Positions 9,001 through 17,960 of a stretch of DNA of 64,000 bases are shown in pieces. Under the pieces are notes generated by a model. It was not told the origin of the DNA, did not search any database, and saw nothing but the letters and a program-made list of their open reading frames with translations. The DNA comes from JBQTII01 sp052387905. Its GTDB lineage: Bacteria; Actinomycetota; Actinomycetes; Sporichthyales; Sporichthyaceae. A program made the translations under genes and the position numbers. Each line of letters opens with the position of its first letter. The stretch's first letter is position 1. The stretch lies in contig JBQTIR010000002.1 in assembly GCA_052387905.1 (NCBI GenBank), positions 1 to 64,000 on the forward strand, in the 5' to 3' direction.

Positions 9001-12000
9001 AGCCTGCTCGAAGCACACGGCACCGGCACCGTCGTGGGCGACCGTACTGAGCTGACCGTGCTCACTGAGGTGTTCACCGAGGCCGGCGCTGCGCTCGGCT
9101 CCTGTTCGCTCGGTTCGGTCAAGTCCCAGATCGGGCACACCAAGTGCACCGCCGGCCTGGCCGGACTGATCAAGGCCGCGCTCGCCGTCCACACGGGCGT
9201 CCTGCCGCCCACCGGCAAGATCAGCGCGCCCAACCCCGCGTGGGACGCCGCCACCAGCCCCTTCGTCTTCGACTCCGTCGTCCGGCCCTGGCCGGCCGGG
9301 CGACGGCGCGTCGCAGGCATCAGCGCCTTCGGCTTCGGCGGGACCAACTTCCACGCCGTGTTGACCGGGTGGACCGGGTCGCGCGCACCGCGGCACGGCC
9401 TGGACCAGTGGCCGGCCGAACTGTTCGTCATCACCGGGGCAACCCGCGAGGCGGCGCTCGCCGATCTGGACCGCCTGAGCGCGCTGTGCACGTCCAACGA
9501 CAACGCCGGGCGCCCGTGGCGCCTGCGCGACCTGGCCCGCACGAGCGCCGAGCGCGCAATCGCCCCGAACACCTCCGCCCCGGTGCAGGTCGCCTTCGTC
9601 GCCACCGATCTGGACGACCTGGCCGCCAAGATCACCGCAGCGCGTGCCTTCCAGGCCGGCCCGGCCGTGTTCGTCGCGGCTGACCAGGCGGCCACCGGCG
9701 AGCTCGCGTTCCTGTTCCCGGGGCAGGGCAGCCAGCGCCCCGGGATGCTCGCCGACGTCTTCACCGCGTTCCCGCGCCTGGGCCACCTGCTCGCGCTCGG
9801 CGAGCGCTGGGTACCGGCGATGTTCCCGCCGGCCGCCTTCACCGATGAGACGCGGGCAGCCCAGAAGGCCGCACTCACCGACACCCGCGTCGCGCAGCCC
9901 GCACTCGGCATCGTCGACCTGGCGATGTATCAGACGCTGTCCAGCCTCGGCGTGGTCCCCGCGCACCTGGCCGGACACAGCTATGGCGAGCTCGTCGCGC
10001 TGAGCGCAGCCGGAGCGATCGAGGCCGGGGACCTGCTGGAGATCTCCGAGGCGCGCGGCAACGCGATCCTGGCCGCGGCCGGCACCGATCCCGGCACGAT
10101 GGCAGCGGTCAGCGCCGACGCCGACGCCGTGCGCGCCGCGCTGGGTTCGTTGCTCGGCGGGGGCAGTTCCAGGGATGACCTGGTCATCGCGAATCTGAAC
10201 TCTCCCGAGCAAACGGTGATTTCCGGCCCGACGCCCGCGATCGCCGACGCGCTGAGCGCGCTGTCCGCCGCCGGACTTTCCGCGTCGCGGATCGGCGTCG
10301 CGGCGGCGTTCCACTCGCCGCTGATCGCTGAGGCGTCCCGCACGCTGGAGGCCGAACTCGCCCGCCGGCAGATCGGCTCGCCGCACCTGCCGGTGTGGGC
10401 CAACGCGACGGCGACGCCGTACCCCTTGGGCGCCAGCGCCGTGCGGGAGACCCTCGCCGACCAGGTCGCCAGCCCGGTGCGCTTCACCGAGCAGATCGAG
10501 GCCATGTACGCCGCCGGCGCCCGCGTCTTCGTCGAGTGCGGCCCGGGCCGGGTCCTCACCGGGCTCGTCGGCGCCATCCTGGGTGAGCGTCCGCACACCG
10601 CGGTAGCCACCGACGCCCCTGGACGCCACGGCGTCCACGCACTCCTGCTCGCCCTCGGCCGCCTGGCCGCGGCCGGGGTCGAGCTGGATCTTTCCGCCCT
10701 GTACGCCGGCCGGGATGCCGACGTCGTTCAGGTCCAGACCGTGCCCCGCCGGCCGGGATGGGTCATCAACGGACACCTCGTCCGTACCGCCGAAGGGATT
10801 CCCGTGGCCGGAGGACTACGGCCCGCGCAGCGGGTCGAGATCGCACGCGACGCGAGCGAGCGAGGAACTCCCGACGAGCGTGAGCTCACGAGGAACACCG
10901 CGATCGCGCCGGTGTCGACAGATGCCCGCGACGCCGTCGTCCTGGAGTTCCTTCGTTCCGGTCGGGAGATGATCGCCGCCCAGCGCGACGTCGTCCTCGG
11001 CTACCTCGGCACGCCGGCCGCTCCGGCCATCATTGCCCGCCCTGATGTTCCGGTGGCCACCGAAACGGAGCTCACCCCGATCGTCGAGCCGGCACGGATG
11101 GCACAGATCCCCGCGCAGGCCATGCACACCCCGGTGGCCCCGCCCGCGCCGGCACCCCTCGATTCCGCCCTCGACGCCCAGGCCGTCACGACCGCGATCG
11201 TCGACCTGATCGCCGAGCGCACCGGCTACCCCGCGGAGATGCTCGGGATCGACCTGGACCTCGAAGCCGACCTGTCCATCGCCTCGCTCAAGCGCACCGA
11301 GATCCTCGGCCTGCTCGCCGACCGTCTGCCTGACGCCGGCCTCGACGAGGACTTTCAAGCCACGCTCTCCCGCCTGCGCACCGTGCGGGGCATGGTCGAG
11401 GCGATCACCTCGGCGGCGCCGATCGCCGCCGCGGTGACGGTCTCCCCCGCGCCAGCGGCGGCGCCTGCACCGACGCCGGTGTTGGCGGTGAGCGTCGAGC
11501 ACGTCACCGCCACGCTGGTCGAACTGATCGCGGAGCGCACCGGCTACCCCGCGGAGATGCTCGGGACCGACCTGGACCTCGAGGCCGACCTGTCCATCGC
11601 CTCACTCAAGCGCACCGAGATCCTCGGCCTGCTCGCCGATCGTCTGCCCGGGGCCGGCCTCGACGAGGATGCCCAGGCCCGGCTGTCCCGGATTCGCACC
11701 GTGCGCGGGATGGTCGACTCCCTCCTGGGCGGCGGCGCCTCGGTGCCCGCGGCAGCGGTCGTGCCGGCGCAGGCAGCCCATCCCGGATCCACTGCGTCGG
11801 TCGATCCGGCCCGCGAGGCCGTGCGTCGCTACCTGATCGAGCTCACCCCTGCGCCCACCATCACCGCCGACGGTGACCTGACGGGACGTCACGTCACGCT
11901 GGTCGGCGGCGGGCTGGACATCGCGATCGAGTTCGCGGGCGCGCTCACCTCGCGCGGCGCTGCGGTGCGCACGGTCTCGACCGACCCGGACACCGAACTC

Positions 12001-13320
12001 GGCGACGTCGACATCCTGGTTCACCTCGGCTCGGCCGGACCCAGCGAGCCGACCGCGCTGCCGGACGCCTTCGCGGTGCTGCGCCGTGCGGTCCTCGGTG
12101 GAGCCCGCCAGCTGCTGGTCGTCACCGGCACCGGCGGACGCCTGGGCCACCGCGACGCCGGTGACCCGCCCGCGCGGACCGACTCCCCGGCCGGGATGGG
12201 CCTGGCCGGCCTGGTGCGCACGATCGCTCGGGAGTATCCGGCGCTGTCCTGCCGCGCGGTCGACATCGACCCGAAGGAACTCCCGCACGTGCTCTCGGTC
12301 CGGCTGATCGCCGAGGTGCTGAACCCGCGCGGACCCGAGGTCGTCGGCTACCCCGAGGGCGTGCGCCACGGCCTGCGGATGACCGCGGCGCCGCTGGAGA
12401 TCACGCACGCCCCGACCGCGGCCGAGCTCGGCCTGTCCGCTGCCTCCGTGGTGCTGCTGACTGGCGGCGCCCGCGGCATCACCGCGCAGGTCGCTCACGG
12501 CTTGGCGCAGGCGTCGGGGTGTCACCTGGTGCTCTGGGGCCGCAGCCCGCTGCCTGCCGGTGACGAGGACCCCGCCACCGCCGGTGCGATCGACCCTGCC
12601 GACCTGCGCCGGGCATTGATCGGCTCGGGTGTCACCACGGCGGCCGCGGTCGAGCGCGAGGTGCGACGCATCCTTGCCGAGCGCGAGATCCGCGCCTCGC
12701 TCGCGATGTTGCGCAGCGTCGCCGCGTCGGTGACCTACGCCGACATCGATGTCCGGGAGCCCGCCGCGGTCTGCGCCGGCATCGCCGAGGTGATGGCCCG
12801 TCACGGCCACGTCGACGGTGTCGTACACGGCGCCGGGGTGCTCGACGACAAGCTCATCGCCGACAAGACCCCGGACGGATTCGCCCGGGTCTGGGAGACC
12901 AAGGTCGACGGCGCGCGCGCCCTGGCCGCAGCCCTGCCGAGCGATCTGGGCTTCTTCGTCCTGTTCGGCAGCGTCTCGGGTGTCTTCGGAAACCGCGGTC
13001 AATGTGACTACGCCGCCGCCAACGACGCGCTGGACGCCCTGGCCCGCGCCTGGGAGACCCGGTTCACCGGGCGCGTGGTCAGTGTCGACTGGGGGCCCTG
13101 GCTCCCCTCCGGCCTTGTCTCGGGAGGGGCGGCGGGCGGCATGGTCTCGGACGAATTACTGCGCAATTACGCCCGTTCCGGGGTCGGCCCGATCCACCCG
13201 AGCGACGGTGTGGCCGCCCTGCTGGGTGAGCTCGCCCACGGCGCGGCTCCTCAGGTGGTCTACGTGTGCGCCGAGCCGACCGCTTTCGACGTAGCGTTCA
13301 GTGGTGGTCACGCGCGCTAA
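6049..13320 (+). CDS. Multidomain type I polyketide/secondary-lipid synthase: NPD-NPD-KS-AT-ACP-ACP-KR
   Basis: This protein has 2423 residues. Residues 1-240 and about 290-620 are two FMN-barrel NPD domains related to PfaD enoyl reductases. The second keeps the SECGGHVGP motif, while the first reads RESGGLVGQ without the His. The ketosynthase (about 660-1105) has Cys855 in DAACAS, His990 in EAHGTGT and His1030 in QIGHTK. The acyltransferase (about 1217-1510) has Ser1311 in GHSYGE and a later AAFHSPL His. Two near-identical ACPs carry Ser1746 and Ser1852 in ADLSIASLKR, a motif like that of PUFA-synthase ACPs. The C-terminal ketoreductase (about 1940-2414) has GGARGIT, a catalytic Ser in GSVSG and Tyr in CDYAAAN. 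DH and PPTase are supplied by the next gene, which starts within this one. A TTA leucine codon lies at 13156. The product is unknown; a reduced or polyunsaturated acyl chain is inferred. Confidence 0.9.
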   Translation: MTTATDRSRVLGITPFAEPDAALAVAVARAGGLGVIDLGRDGPRARTALTEATSWFTGEFGVRVGAHCALEPADLPAAVTLVVLAADARWDISAARETGRSVIVEIGSAAAARSALAAGADAVLGRGRESGGLVGQTNAFILLQELATADLRTNAGSPAPIWIAGGIGPHTAAAAVAGGATGVVLDSQLALASEAEPAREVAAALRAMDGTETALIGEYRIYVRPDLSRPAPGALAALLGGRSLAALPVGEDAALALPLAQRHRSAGGIVTAVATAIEVGIRTATAQAVAHGTAGAPRVSQRIVQGPMTRVSDQAAFAKAVADHGGLPFIALALMTGEDTRELLIETAAALGDRPWGVGILGFVPDDVREAQLAAVHEIKPAYALIAGGRPAQAAPLEAAGITTFLHVPSAALLDRYLAEGARRFVFEGSECGGHVGPRASFPLWEAQLAHLGAFGAKHGCTAEFDVLFAGGIHDARSAAMVAAAAAPITAAGGSAGILMGTAYLFTTEAVAAGAIGRSFQRSALECDATVLLETAPGHATRCADGAFVSTFTATRDRMLAEGSPRDQVWDALEKLNIGRLRIASKGIRREGDALIPVDENTQARDGMVMIGDVARLRSAVTTIAELHAEVSTGAAEFLSARSAELGLSESVTSFGSGPLDIAVIGMAGVFPQADSLAEFWAHTLADHDAIVEVPTERWDPSTYYNGDGVDSFGGAGSTSKWGGFLRDIPFDALAYGIPPAALASIEPVQLLSLEVAARALRDAGYTNTGTDGRPFDRERTGVIFGAEPGTDLSAAYGFRALYPQLHGELPAELDAQLPKLTEDSFPGVLANVISGRIANRLDLGGANYTVDAACASALAALEVACLQLRSGAADMVLAGGADIHNGIGDYLMFASVGALSKTGHCKPFDAHADGISLGEGVATVVLKRLADAERDGDKIYAVLAGIGSSSDGKSLGLTAPRPEGQRRALERAYGMAAISPAEVSLLEAHGTGTVVGDRTELTVLTEVFTEAGAALGSCSLGSVKSQIGHTKCTAGLAGLIKAALAVHTGVLPPTGKISAPNPAWDAATSPFVFDSVVRPWPAGRRRVAGISAFGFGGTNFHAVLTGWTGSRAPRHGLDQWPAELFVITGATREAALADLDRLSALCTSNDNAGRPWRLRDLARTSAERAIAPNTSAPVQVAFVATDLDDLAAKITAARAFQAGPAVFVAADQAATGELAFLFPGQGSQRPGMLADVFTAFPRLGHLLALGERWVPAMFPPAAFTDETRAAQKAALTDTRVAQPALGIVDLAMYQTLSSLGVVPAHLAGHSYGELVALSAAGAIEAGDLLEISEARGNAILAAAGTDPGTMAAVSADADAVRAALGSLLGGGSSRDDLVIANLNSPEQTVISGPTPAIADALSALSAAGLSASRIGVAAAFHSPLIAEASRTLEAELARRQIGSPHLPVWANATATPYPLGASAVRETLADQVASPVRFTEQIEAMYAAGARVFVECGPGRVLTGLVGAILGERPHTAVATDAPGRHGVHALLLALGRLAAAGVELDLSALYAGRDADVVQVQTVPRRPGWVINGHLVRTAEGIPVAGGLRPAQRVEIARDASERGTPDERELTRNTAIAPVSTDARDAVVLEFLRSGREMIAAQRDVVLGYLGTPAAPAIIARPDVPVATETELTPIVEPARMAQIPAQAMHTPVAPPAPAPLDSALDAQAVTTAIVDLIAERTGYPAEMLGIDLDLEADLSIASLKRTEILGLLADRLPDAGLDEDFQATLSRLRTVRGMVEAITSAAPIAAAVTVSPAPAAAPAPTPVLAVSVEHVTATLVELIAERTGYPAEMLGTDLDLEADLSIASLKRTEILGLLADRLPGAGLDEDAQARLSRIRTVRGMVDSLLGGGASVPAAAVVPAQAAHPGSTASVDPAREAVRRYLIELTPAPTITADGDLTGRHVTLVGGGLDIAIEFAGALTSRGAAVRTVSTDPDTELGDVDILVHLGSAGPSEPTALPDAFAVLRRAVLGGARQLLVVTGTGGRLGHRDAGDPPARTDSPAGMGLAGLVRTIAREYPALSCRAVDIDPKELPHVLSVRLIAEVLNPRGPEVVGYPEGVRHGLRMTAAPLEITHAPTAAELGLSAASVVLLTGGARGITAQVAHGLAQASGCHLVLWGRSPLPAGDEDPATAGAIDPADLRRALIGSGVTTAAAVEREVRRILAEREIRASLAMLRSVAASVTYADIDVREPAAVCAGIAEVMARHGHVDGVVHGAGVLDDKLIADKTPDGFARVWETKVDGARALAAALPSDLGFFVLFGSVSGVFGNRGQCDYAAANDALDALARAWETRFTGRVVSVDWGPWLPSGLVSGGAAGGMVSDELLRNYARSGVGPIHPSDGVAALLGELAHGAAPQVVYVCAEPTAFDVAFSGGHAR
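10846..10885 (+). repeat. 40-bp dispersed repeat inside the synthase linker, copy 1
   Basis: This 40-bp block differs by one base from 17985-18024. It begins CGCGACGCGAGCGAGCGAGG and encodes in frame the peptide ARDASERGTPDERE within the AT-to-ACP linker. See the matching copy at the start of the free ACP gene. Confidence 0.85.
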
Positions 13321-16300
13321 TCCCCTCGGTGTGGATATCGCCATCGTCGGGATGGCGGCGGTCCTGCCGGGTGCACCGGATCTGGGGACCTACCGCGCGA
13401 ATCTGCGCGCCGGGTTCGATGCGATCACCGACGTGCCGGCCTCGCGCTGGGACCCGGAGTTCTACGACCCGGCCGCGGCCAAAACGCGCCCCGGCGACCG
13501 GATGTACTGCCGCCGCGGGGGCTTCGTCGACGACATCGCTTTCGACCCGATGCGCTTCGGGATCATGCCGCTCGCGGTCTCCGACATCGAGGGTGAACAA
13601 CTCATCGCGCTGAGCACCGCCGCGGCGGCCATCGCCGACGCCGGCGGGCCGGAGCGTCTCGGGGACCGCGCGAAGGTCGGGATCGTGCTGGGGCGCGGCG
13701 GGTACTTCAACGCCGGGATGGCGCGTTTCGTCGATCGGGTGCGCACCGCGAACCAACTGACCGCGACGCTGCGTGAGTTAGTGCCCGGCCTGGACGACGA
13801 GCGTCTGGAGGAAGTACGCACGGCCTTCACCGACCGGTTGGGCCCGATGCGGGAGGAGTCCGGCATCGACCTGATGGTGCCGAACCTGGTGGCCTCGCGG
13901 ACCGCGAACCGGCTCGACCTGGCGGGTCCCGCCTACACCGTCGATGCCGCCTGCGCCTCGTCGCTGATCGCCGTCGACCACGCCGTGCAGGACCTGCGTT
14001 CCGGACGGTGCGACGTCGTGCTCGCCGGCGGTGTGCACCATTGCCACGACATCACGTTCTGGTCCGGATTCAACCTGCTCGGCGCGCTCTCACCGAGCGA
14101 GCGGATCCGGCCCTTCCACGCCGGCGCCGACGGGATCTTGATCGGGGAGGGCACCGGCATCGTCGTGCTCAAGCGGATGGCCGATGTGAGCACCGAGGAC
14201 CGGGTGTACGCGGTGATTCGCGGGACCGGGGTGGCTGGCGACGGGCGCTCGGCCTCGTTGATGGCCCCTCAGTCCAAGGGCCAGGTCACCGCAATGCGGG
14301 CGGCGTGGGCCGCCGCCGGGTTGGACCCGCGAGAGCCCGGATCGGTCGGTCTGATCGAGGCGCACGGCACGGCGACGGTCGCCGGCGACGCCACCGAACT
14401 GGCCTCGCTGAGCGAGGTGTTCGGGCCAGCAGGTACCTCCGGCACAGACATCGGGCTGGGGTCGGTGAAGTCGATGATCGGGCACGCGATGCCCGCTGCC
14501 GGCGTGGCCGGCCTGATCAAGGCCGCACTCGCGGTCCACTCCGGTCACCTACTGCCGACCTTGCACTGTGAGGACCCGCATCCGGCTATGGCGGGCACAC
14601 GCTTCGCTCCCGTTCGCGCCCTCGCCGAATGGCCCCGCGGCATCGCCCGGCGCGCCGCGGTCAACGCCTTCGGGTTCGGCGGGATCAACGCCCACGTCGT
14701 CCTGGAGGCTCTTGCGGCACCGCGCTCCCAGCACTCCCCCTCGCGAACGTCCGAAGGCGCGGTAACAAGAGCAGCCAGTTCTTCGGACAAGCGATTGAGT
14801 TCTGGAGGTGGCGCGGAGCGGGTGTTGCTGCTGGCCGGGGCCGACGTGGCCTCGATCGCCGCCGCCCTCGACGCGCCCGACGAGGTGCTGCTGGCGCGTG
14901 ACGACGCCGCGAACCCTCCGGTCGAGGGCCGCGTGCGGTTGGCCGTGGTCGCCCCCGACCCGAAACGGCTTGCGCTGGCCCGCAAGGTGCTCGCTCAGGG
15001 CAAGCCCTGGCGGGGTCGCAACGACGTCTGGTTCTCCGACACGCCCTTGCTGAGCTCGGGCGGAAAGCTCGCGTTCATGTTCCCTGGCCTGGAGGAGAAC
15101 TGGGAGCCACGGGTCGACGATGTCAGCGCCCACTTCGGACTGCCGCCGGTGCGCACCGCCTCCGGCGCCACGTTGGGCCGGCGCGGCCTGGAGCTCGCCG
15201 GCGTCGGACGTCTGCTGGATTCGGCATTGCGCGCACTCGACCTGCGGCCGGATGTCGTGTGTGGGCACAGCATCGGGGAGTGGAGCGCCCTGATCGCGGC
15301 CGGCGGTGCCCCGTTCGAGGAATTCGCCGATTCCACCCGCGCCTTCGACGCCGGACCAGGGGTGCCGGACCTGGTCTTCGGGGTGATCGGCAGCGGCGCC
15401 TCGGTCGCCCGCGAGATCATTGCGGACCTGGTCAACGTGGTGCTCTCCCACGACAACTGCCCGCACCAGGCGATCATCTGCGGCACCGAGGCGCAGGTGG
15501 AGATAGCGCTGACCCGACTGGTCGGGCGGGGGATCAGTGGATCCGTGCTCCCGTTCCGCTCCGGCTTCCACACCCCGTTCCTGGAGCCCTACCTCGGCCC
15601 GACCCGGGAGTTCATCGCCGCTCTGACCCTGCGCCCGGCCCAGGTCCCGCTCTGGTCGGCGACAACCGTGGCCCCCTATCCCAACGATCCGGCACGGGTG
15701 CGCGAACTGCTCGTCCGCAATCTGCTCGAGCCGGTGCTGTTCGGCCCGCTCATCGCGCGGATGTACGCCGAGGGCGTGCGGGTGTTCGTCCAGGTCGGCA
15801 GCGGTTCGCTGCCCGGCTTCGTCGAGGACGTGCTCGATTCTCCCGACACCCCGCACCTCACCATCACCGCGAACGCCCCGAAGCGCACCGGACTCGCGCA
15901 GCTACGCCGGGTTGCCGCAGCGCTGTGGGCCGAAGGCGCCGCGCCGCGCTTCACCCGGCTGGGCGCCGAGGAACGCGGCGAAGCGCAACCCGCCGTTCGG
16001 GCGGTGAGCCCGCAGCCCAGCACGGCGCCGGTCGGGATGGCGTTGCGCCTGGGCGCGCCGTTAATCCGAATCGGCGAGGCGTACGCGCTTGCGCTGCCGG
16101 AAGCCGGCGCGACGGCGTCGCCGCTCGGCACCCCTCCGCCACCCGACGTGAGAAGGACCAACGGCGCAGGTGAGGCGGTGCTCGCGGAGTTCGACGCGCT
16201 CACGGCCGACGCCGCTGCCGCCGCCGCGGCCGTCGTCTCGGCCTGGGCAGCAGCTCCGGGGCGGGGCGCCGGTACCGTGCGGCCCGCACGTGCGACACCG

Positions 16301-17899
16301 AGGGTGGATGGACCGCGCGCTGCAAGCACCACCCGGGCCATGTCGTTGACGTCTGATCCCTGGCTCATCGACCACTGCCTGCTCCAGGCGCCGGCCGGCG
16401 CGCCGCCCGGCGTGCGGTTTCCCCTCGTTCCCATGACCGGGACCATCGCCCTGATCTGCGAGGCTGCCGCGGCGCTCGTCCCCGAGCGCGTCGTCGTCGG
16501 TGTGCGCGGCGTGCGCGCCGTTCGCCCGCTCGCGGTCGACCCCGAGGTCACGCTCATCATCGAAACCACCGAACAGAGCCCGCGCAGCGACGCCCGCGAC
16601 GATCTCACCGTCGTCACGGTCGTGGTGGACGGCCGCGTCGCCACGCCCGACGGCGGCATCGCAGGCCGGGAGACCTACGCCCGCGCCACGGTCCTGCTGG
16701 CCGACGGGTACCCCGACCCACCCGCCCTGCGCGAGCCGCCACTCATCGACGAACGCGAACCCGACATCGACGCAGCCACGCTCTACGCGGACCGCTGGAT
16801 GTTTCACGGTCCGGCGTATCAGGGAGTGCGCGAGCTCAGTGCCATCGCGCCGAGCGGCGTGCGAGGCATCGTCGCCGAACTGCCGGCCCCGGGTGCATTG
16901 CTGGACGCCGCCGGGCAGCTCCTCGGCTATTGGGTCGCCACCCAACCCCAGAACGCGCTCGCGCTTCCGGTGACGATCGGCTCGGTCAGCTTCTTCGGTC
17001 CGGCCCCGGTGACGGGGGCCGAGTTTGCGTGCACCGTGCGGGTGCGCTCGATGACGCCGGACGAGGTCGTCGCCGATCTCGAGCTGCGCGATGTCGAGAG
17101 CCGGCTGTGGTGCCACATCACCGGCTGGACGGACCGCCGCTTGGAGGGCAACCCCCGGACCCTGGCCGCGTTCCGCCATCCGGCACGCGCTTCGCTGGCT
17201 CAGCCCCAGGACGGCGGATGGCACCTTCTGGTCGAACCGTGGACAGACCCCGCTGCGCGCGATCTGGCCTGCCGCCAGTACCTCTCGGCGGACGAACAGG
17301 CTCAGCACGACACCCGCAATCCGCGGGCGGCGCGGCACTGGCTGCTGGGGCGCATCGCCGCCAAGGACGCCGTGCGTGCGCACCTGTGGGACGCGGGCAG
17401 CGACGCCATTTACCCCGCCGAGATCACGATCGGCAACTCCGCCAGCGGGGCTCCGCGCGCCTTCGGGCCCATCCCCCCCGGCCTGTGCATCTCGCTGGCG
17501 CACTCCGGGCCGCTCGCGGTCGCCATGGTCGCCCTTGACGGACCCCTCGGAATCGACGTCGAACTGATCTCCGATGCGCCGGCAGAAGGTGCGTTGCTCA
17601 CCCCGGCCGAGCTCGAGCTCCTGGAGGCGATCAGCCCCCGCGCCGGCGACCCCGCCATCCGGGCAGCCTGGGTGACCCGATTCTGGACAGCGAAGGAGGC
17701 CGTCGCCAAAGCGGCGGGTACGGGGTTGGGTGGGCGCCCCAACCGATTTGTCGTGACTGAGGTCGATAACAACCGCTTGCTCGTCATCATCGACGGTGCC
17801 CGGCGCTGGGTGAGTACGACCTGGGGCACAGATCCGGTGCCATATGCCGTCGGCTGGACGCGGGAATCCGACATCCTGGGTCCGGACCTGAGAACATGA
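13301..17899 (+). CDS. Second synthase subunit: KS-AT-DH-phosphopantetheinyl transferase
   Basis: This protein of 1532 residues starts at a GTG that overlaps the previous gene by 20 bases, implying translational coupling and stoichiometric synthesis. The ketosynthase (residues 11-470) is complete, with Cys218 in DAACASS, His355 in EAHGTAT and His395 in MIGHAM, so it is not a chain-length factor. The acyltransferase (about 590-880) has Ser657 in GHSIGE and His757. The double hot-dog dehydratase (about 1010-1290) has His1025 in LIDHC and the FHGPAYQ block at 1168-1174. The C-terminal Sfp-type PPTase (about 1320-1510) has Asp1419 and Glu1421 in GIDVE and Lys1465/Glu1466 in WTAKE, so the system can activate its own ACPs. 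There is no ACP or KR here, so it must work in trans with the first protein. TTA codons occur at 13778 and 16061. Confidence 0.9.
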   Translation: MVVTRANPLGVDIAIVGMAAVLPGAPDLGTYRANLRAGFDAITDVPASRWDPEFYDPAAAKTRPGDRMYCRRGGFVDDIAFDPMRFGIMPLAVSDIEGEQLIALSTAAAAIADAGGPERLGDRAKVGIVLGRGGYFNAGMARFVDRVRTANQLTATLRELVPGLDDERLEEVRTAFTDRLGPMREESGIDLMVPNLVASRTANRLDLAGPAYTVDAACASSLIAVDHAVQDLRSGRCDVVLAGGVHHCHDITFWSGFNLLGALSPSERIRPFHAGADGILIGEGTGIVVLKRMADVSTEDRVYAVIRGTGVAGDGRSASLMAPQSKGQVTAMRAAWAAAGLDPREPGSVGLIEAHGTATVAGDATELASLSEVFGPAGTSGTDIGLGSVKSMIGHAMPAAGVAGLIKAALAVHSGHLLPTLHCEDPHPAMAGTRFAPVRALAEWPRGIARRAAVNAFGFGGINAHVVLEALAAPRSQHSPSRTSEGAVTRAASSSDKRLSSGGGAERVLLLAGADVASIAAALDAPDEVLLARDDAANPPVEGRVRLAVVAPDPKRLALARKVLAQGKPWRGRNDVWFSDTPLLSSGGKLAFMFPGLEENWEPRVDDVSAHFGLPPVRTASGATLGRRGLELAGVGRLLDSALRALDLRPDVVCGHSIGEWSALIAAGGAPFEEFADSTRAFDAGPGVPDLVFGVIGSGASVAREIIADLVNVVLSHDNCPHQAIICGTEAQVEIALTRLVGRGISGSVLPFRSGFHTPFLEPYLGPTREFIAALTLRPAQVPLWSATTVAPYPNDPARVRELLVRNLLEPVLFGPLIARMYAEGVRVFVQVGSGSLPGFVEDVLDSPDTPHLTITANAPKRTGLAQLRRVAAALWAEGAAPRFTRLGAEERGEAQPAVRAVSPQPSTAPVGMALRLGAPLIRIGEAYALALPEAGATASPLGTPPPPDVRRTNGAGEAVLAEFDALTADAAAAAAAVVSAWAAAPGRGAGTVRPARATPRVDGPRAASTTRAMSLTSDPWLIDHCLLQAPAGAPPGVRFPLVPMTGTIALICEAAAALVPERVVVGVRGVRAVRPLAVDPEVTLIIETTEQSPRSDARDDLTVVTVVVDGRVATPDGGIAGRETYARATVLLADGYPDPPALREPPLIDEREPDIDAATLYADRWMFHGPAYQGVRELSAIAPSGVRGIVAELPAPGALLDAAGQLLGYWVATQPQNALALPVTIGSVSFFGPAPVTGAEFACTVRVRSMTPDEVVADLELRDVESRLWCHITGWTDRRLEGNPRTLAAFRHPARASLAQPQDGGWHLLVEPWTDPAARDLACRQYLSADEQAQHDTRNPRAARHWLLGRIAAKDAVRAHLWDAGSDAIYPAEITIGNSASGAPRAFGPIPPGLCISLAHSGPLAVAMVALDGPLGIDVELISDAPAEGALLTPAELELLEAISPRAGDPAIRAAWVTRFWTAKEAVAKAAGTGLGGRPNRFVVTEVDNNRLLVIIDGARRWVSTTWGTDPVPYAVGWTRESDILGPDLRT
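14749..14788 (+). repeat. Inverted repeat in the KS-AT linker of the second synthase
   Basis: GTCCGAAG (14749-14756) and its exact complement CTTCGGAC (14781-14788) bracket a locally less GC-rich segment. It encodes a Ser/Thr/Arg-rich linker (about residues 478-505) unlike the flanking domains. It looks like an in-frame insertion that the linker tolerates. Confidence 0.45.
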
Positions 17900-17902
17900 G
17901 GG

Positions 17903-17929
17903 GTGCGCAGGCCGAAAGGCCACCCGCAC
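17903..17929 (+). other. Intercistronic GAAA-tetraloop hairpin
   Basis: Between the second synthase and the ACP gene the message can fold GTGCG and GGCC around a GAAA tetraloop with GGCC and CGCAC. It may stabilise or attenuate the operon transcript; this is inference from structure alone. Confidence 0.4.
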
Positions 17930-17960
17930 TGCCCGCCACCACAGCCCGCAAGGAGAGACC

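Noticed and set aside
6049..17899. Assignment as an enediyne PKS
   Set aside because: Enediyne synthases carry KS-AT-ACP-KR-DH-PPTase in one chain and are accompanied by a conserved cassette. Here there are two KS-AT pairs on two proteins, NPD domains and no such cassette.
6049..17899. Assignment as a standard PUFA (Pfa) synthase
   Set aside because: No chain-length factor, no tandem FabA-like dehydratases and no acylglycerol-phosphate acyltransferase domain are seen. The DH is of the PKS type.
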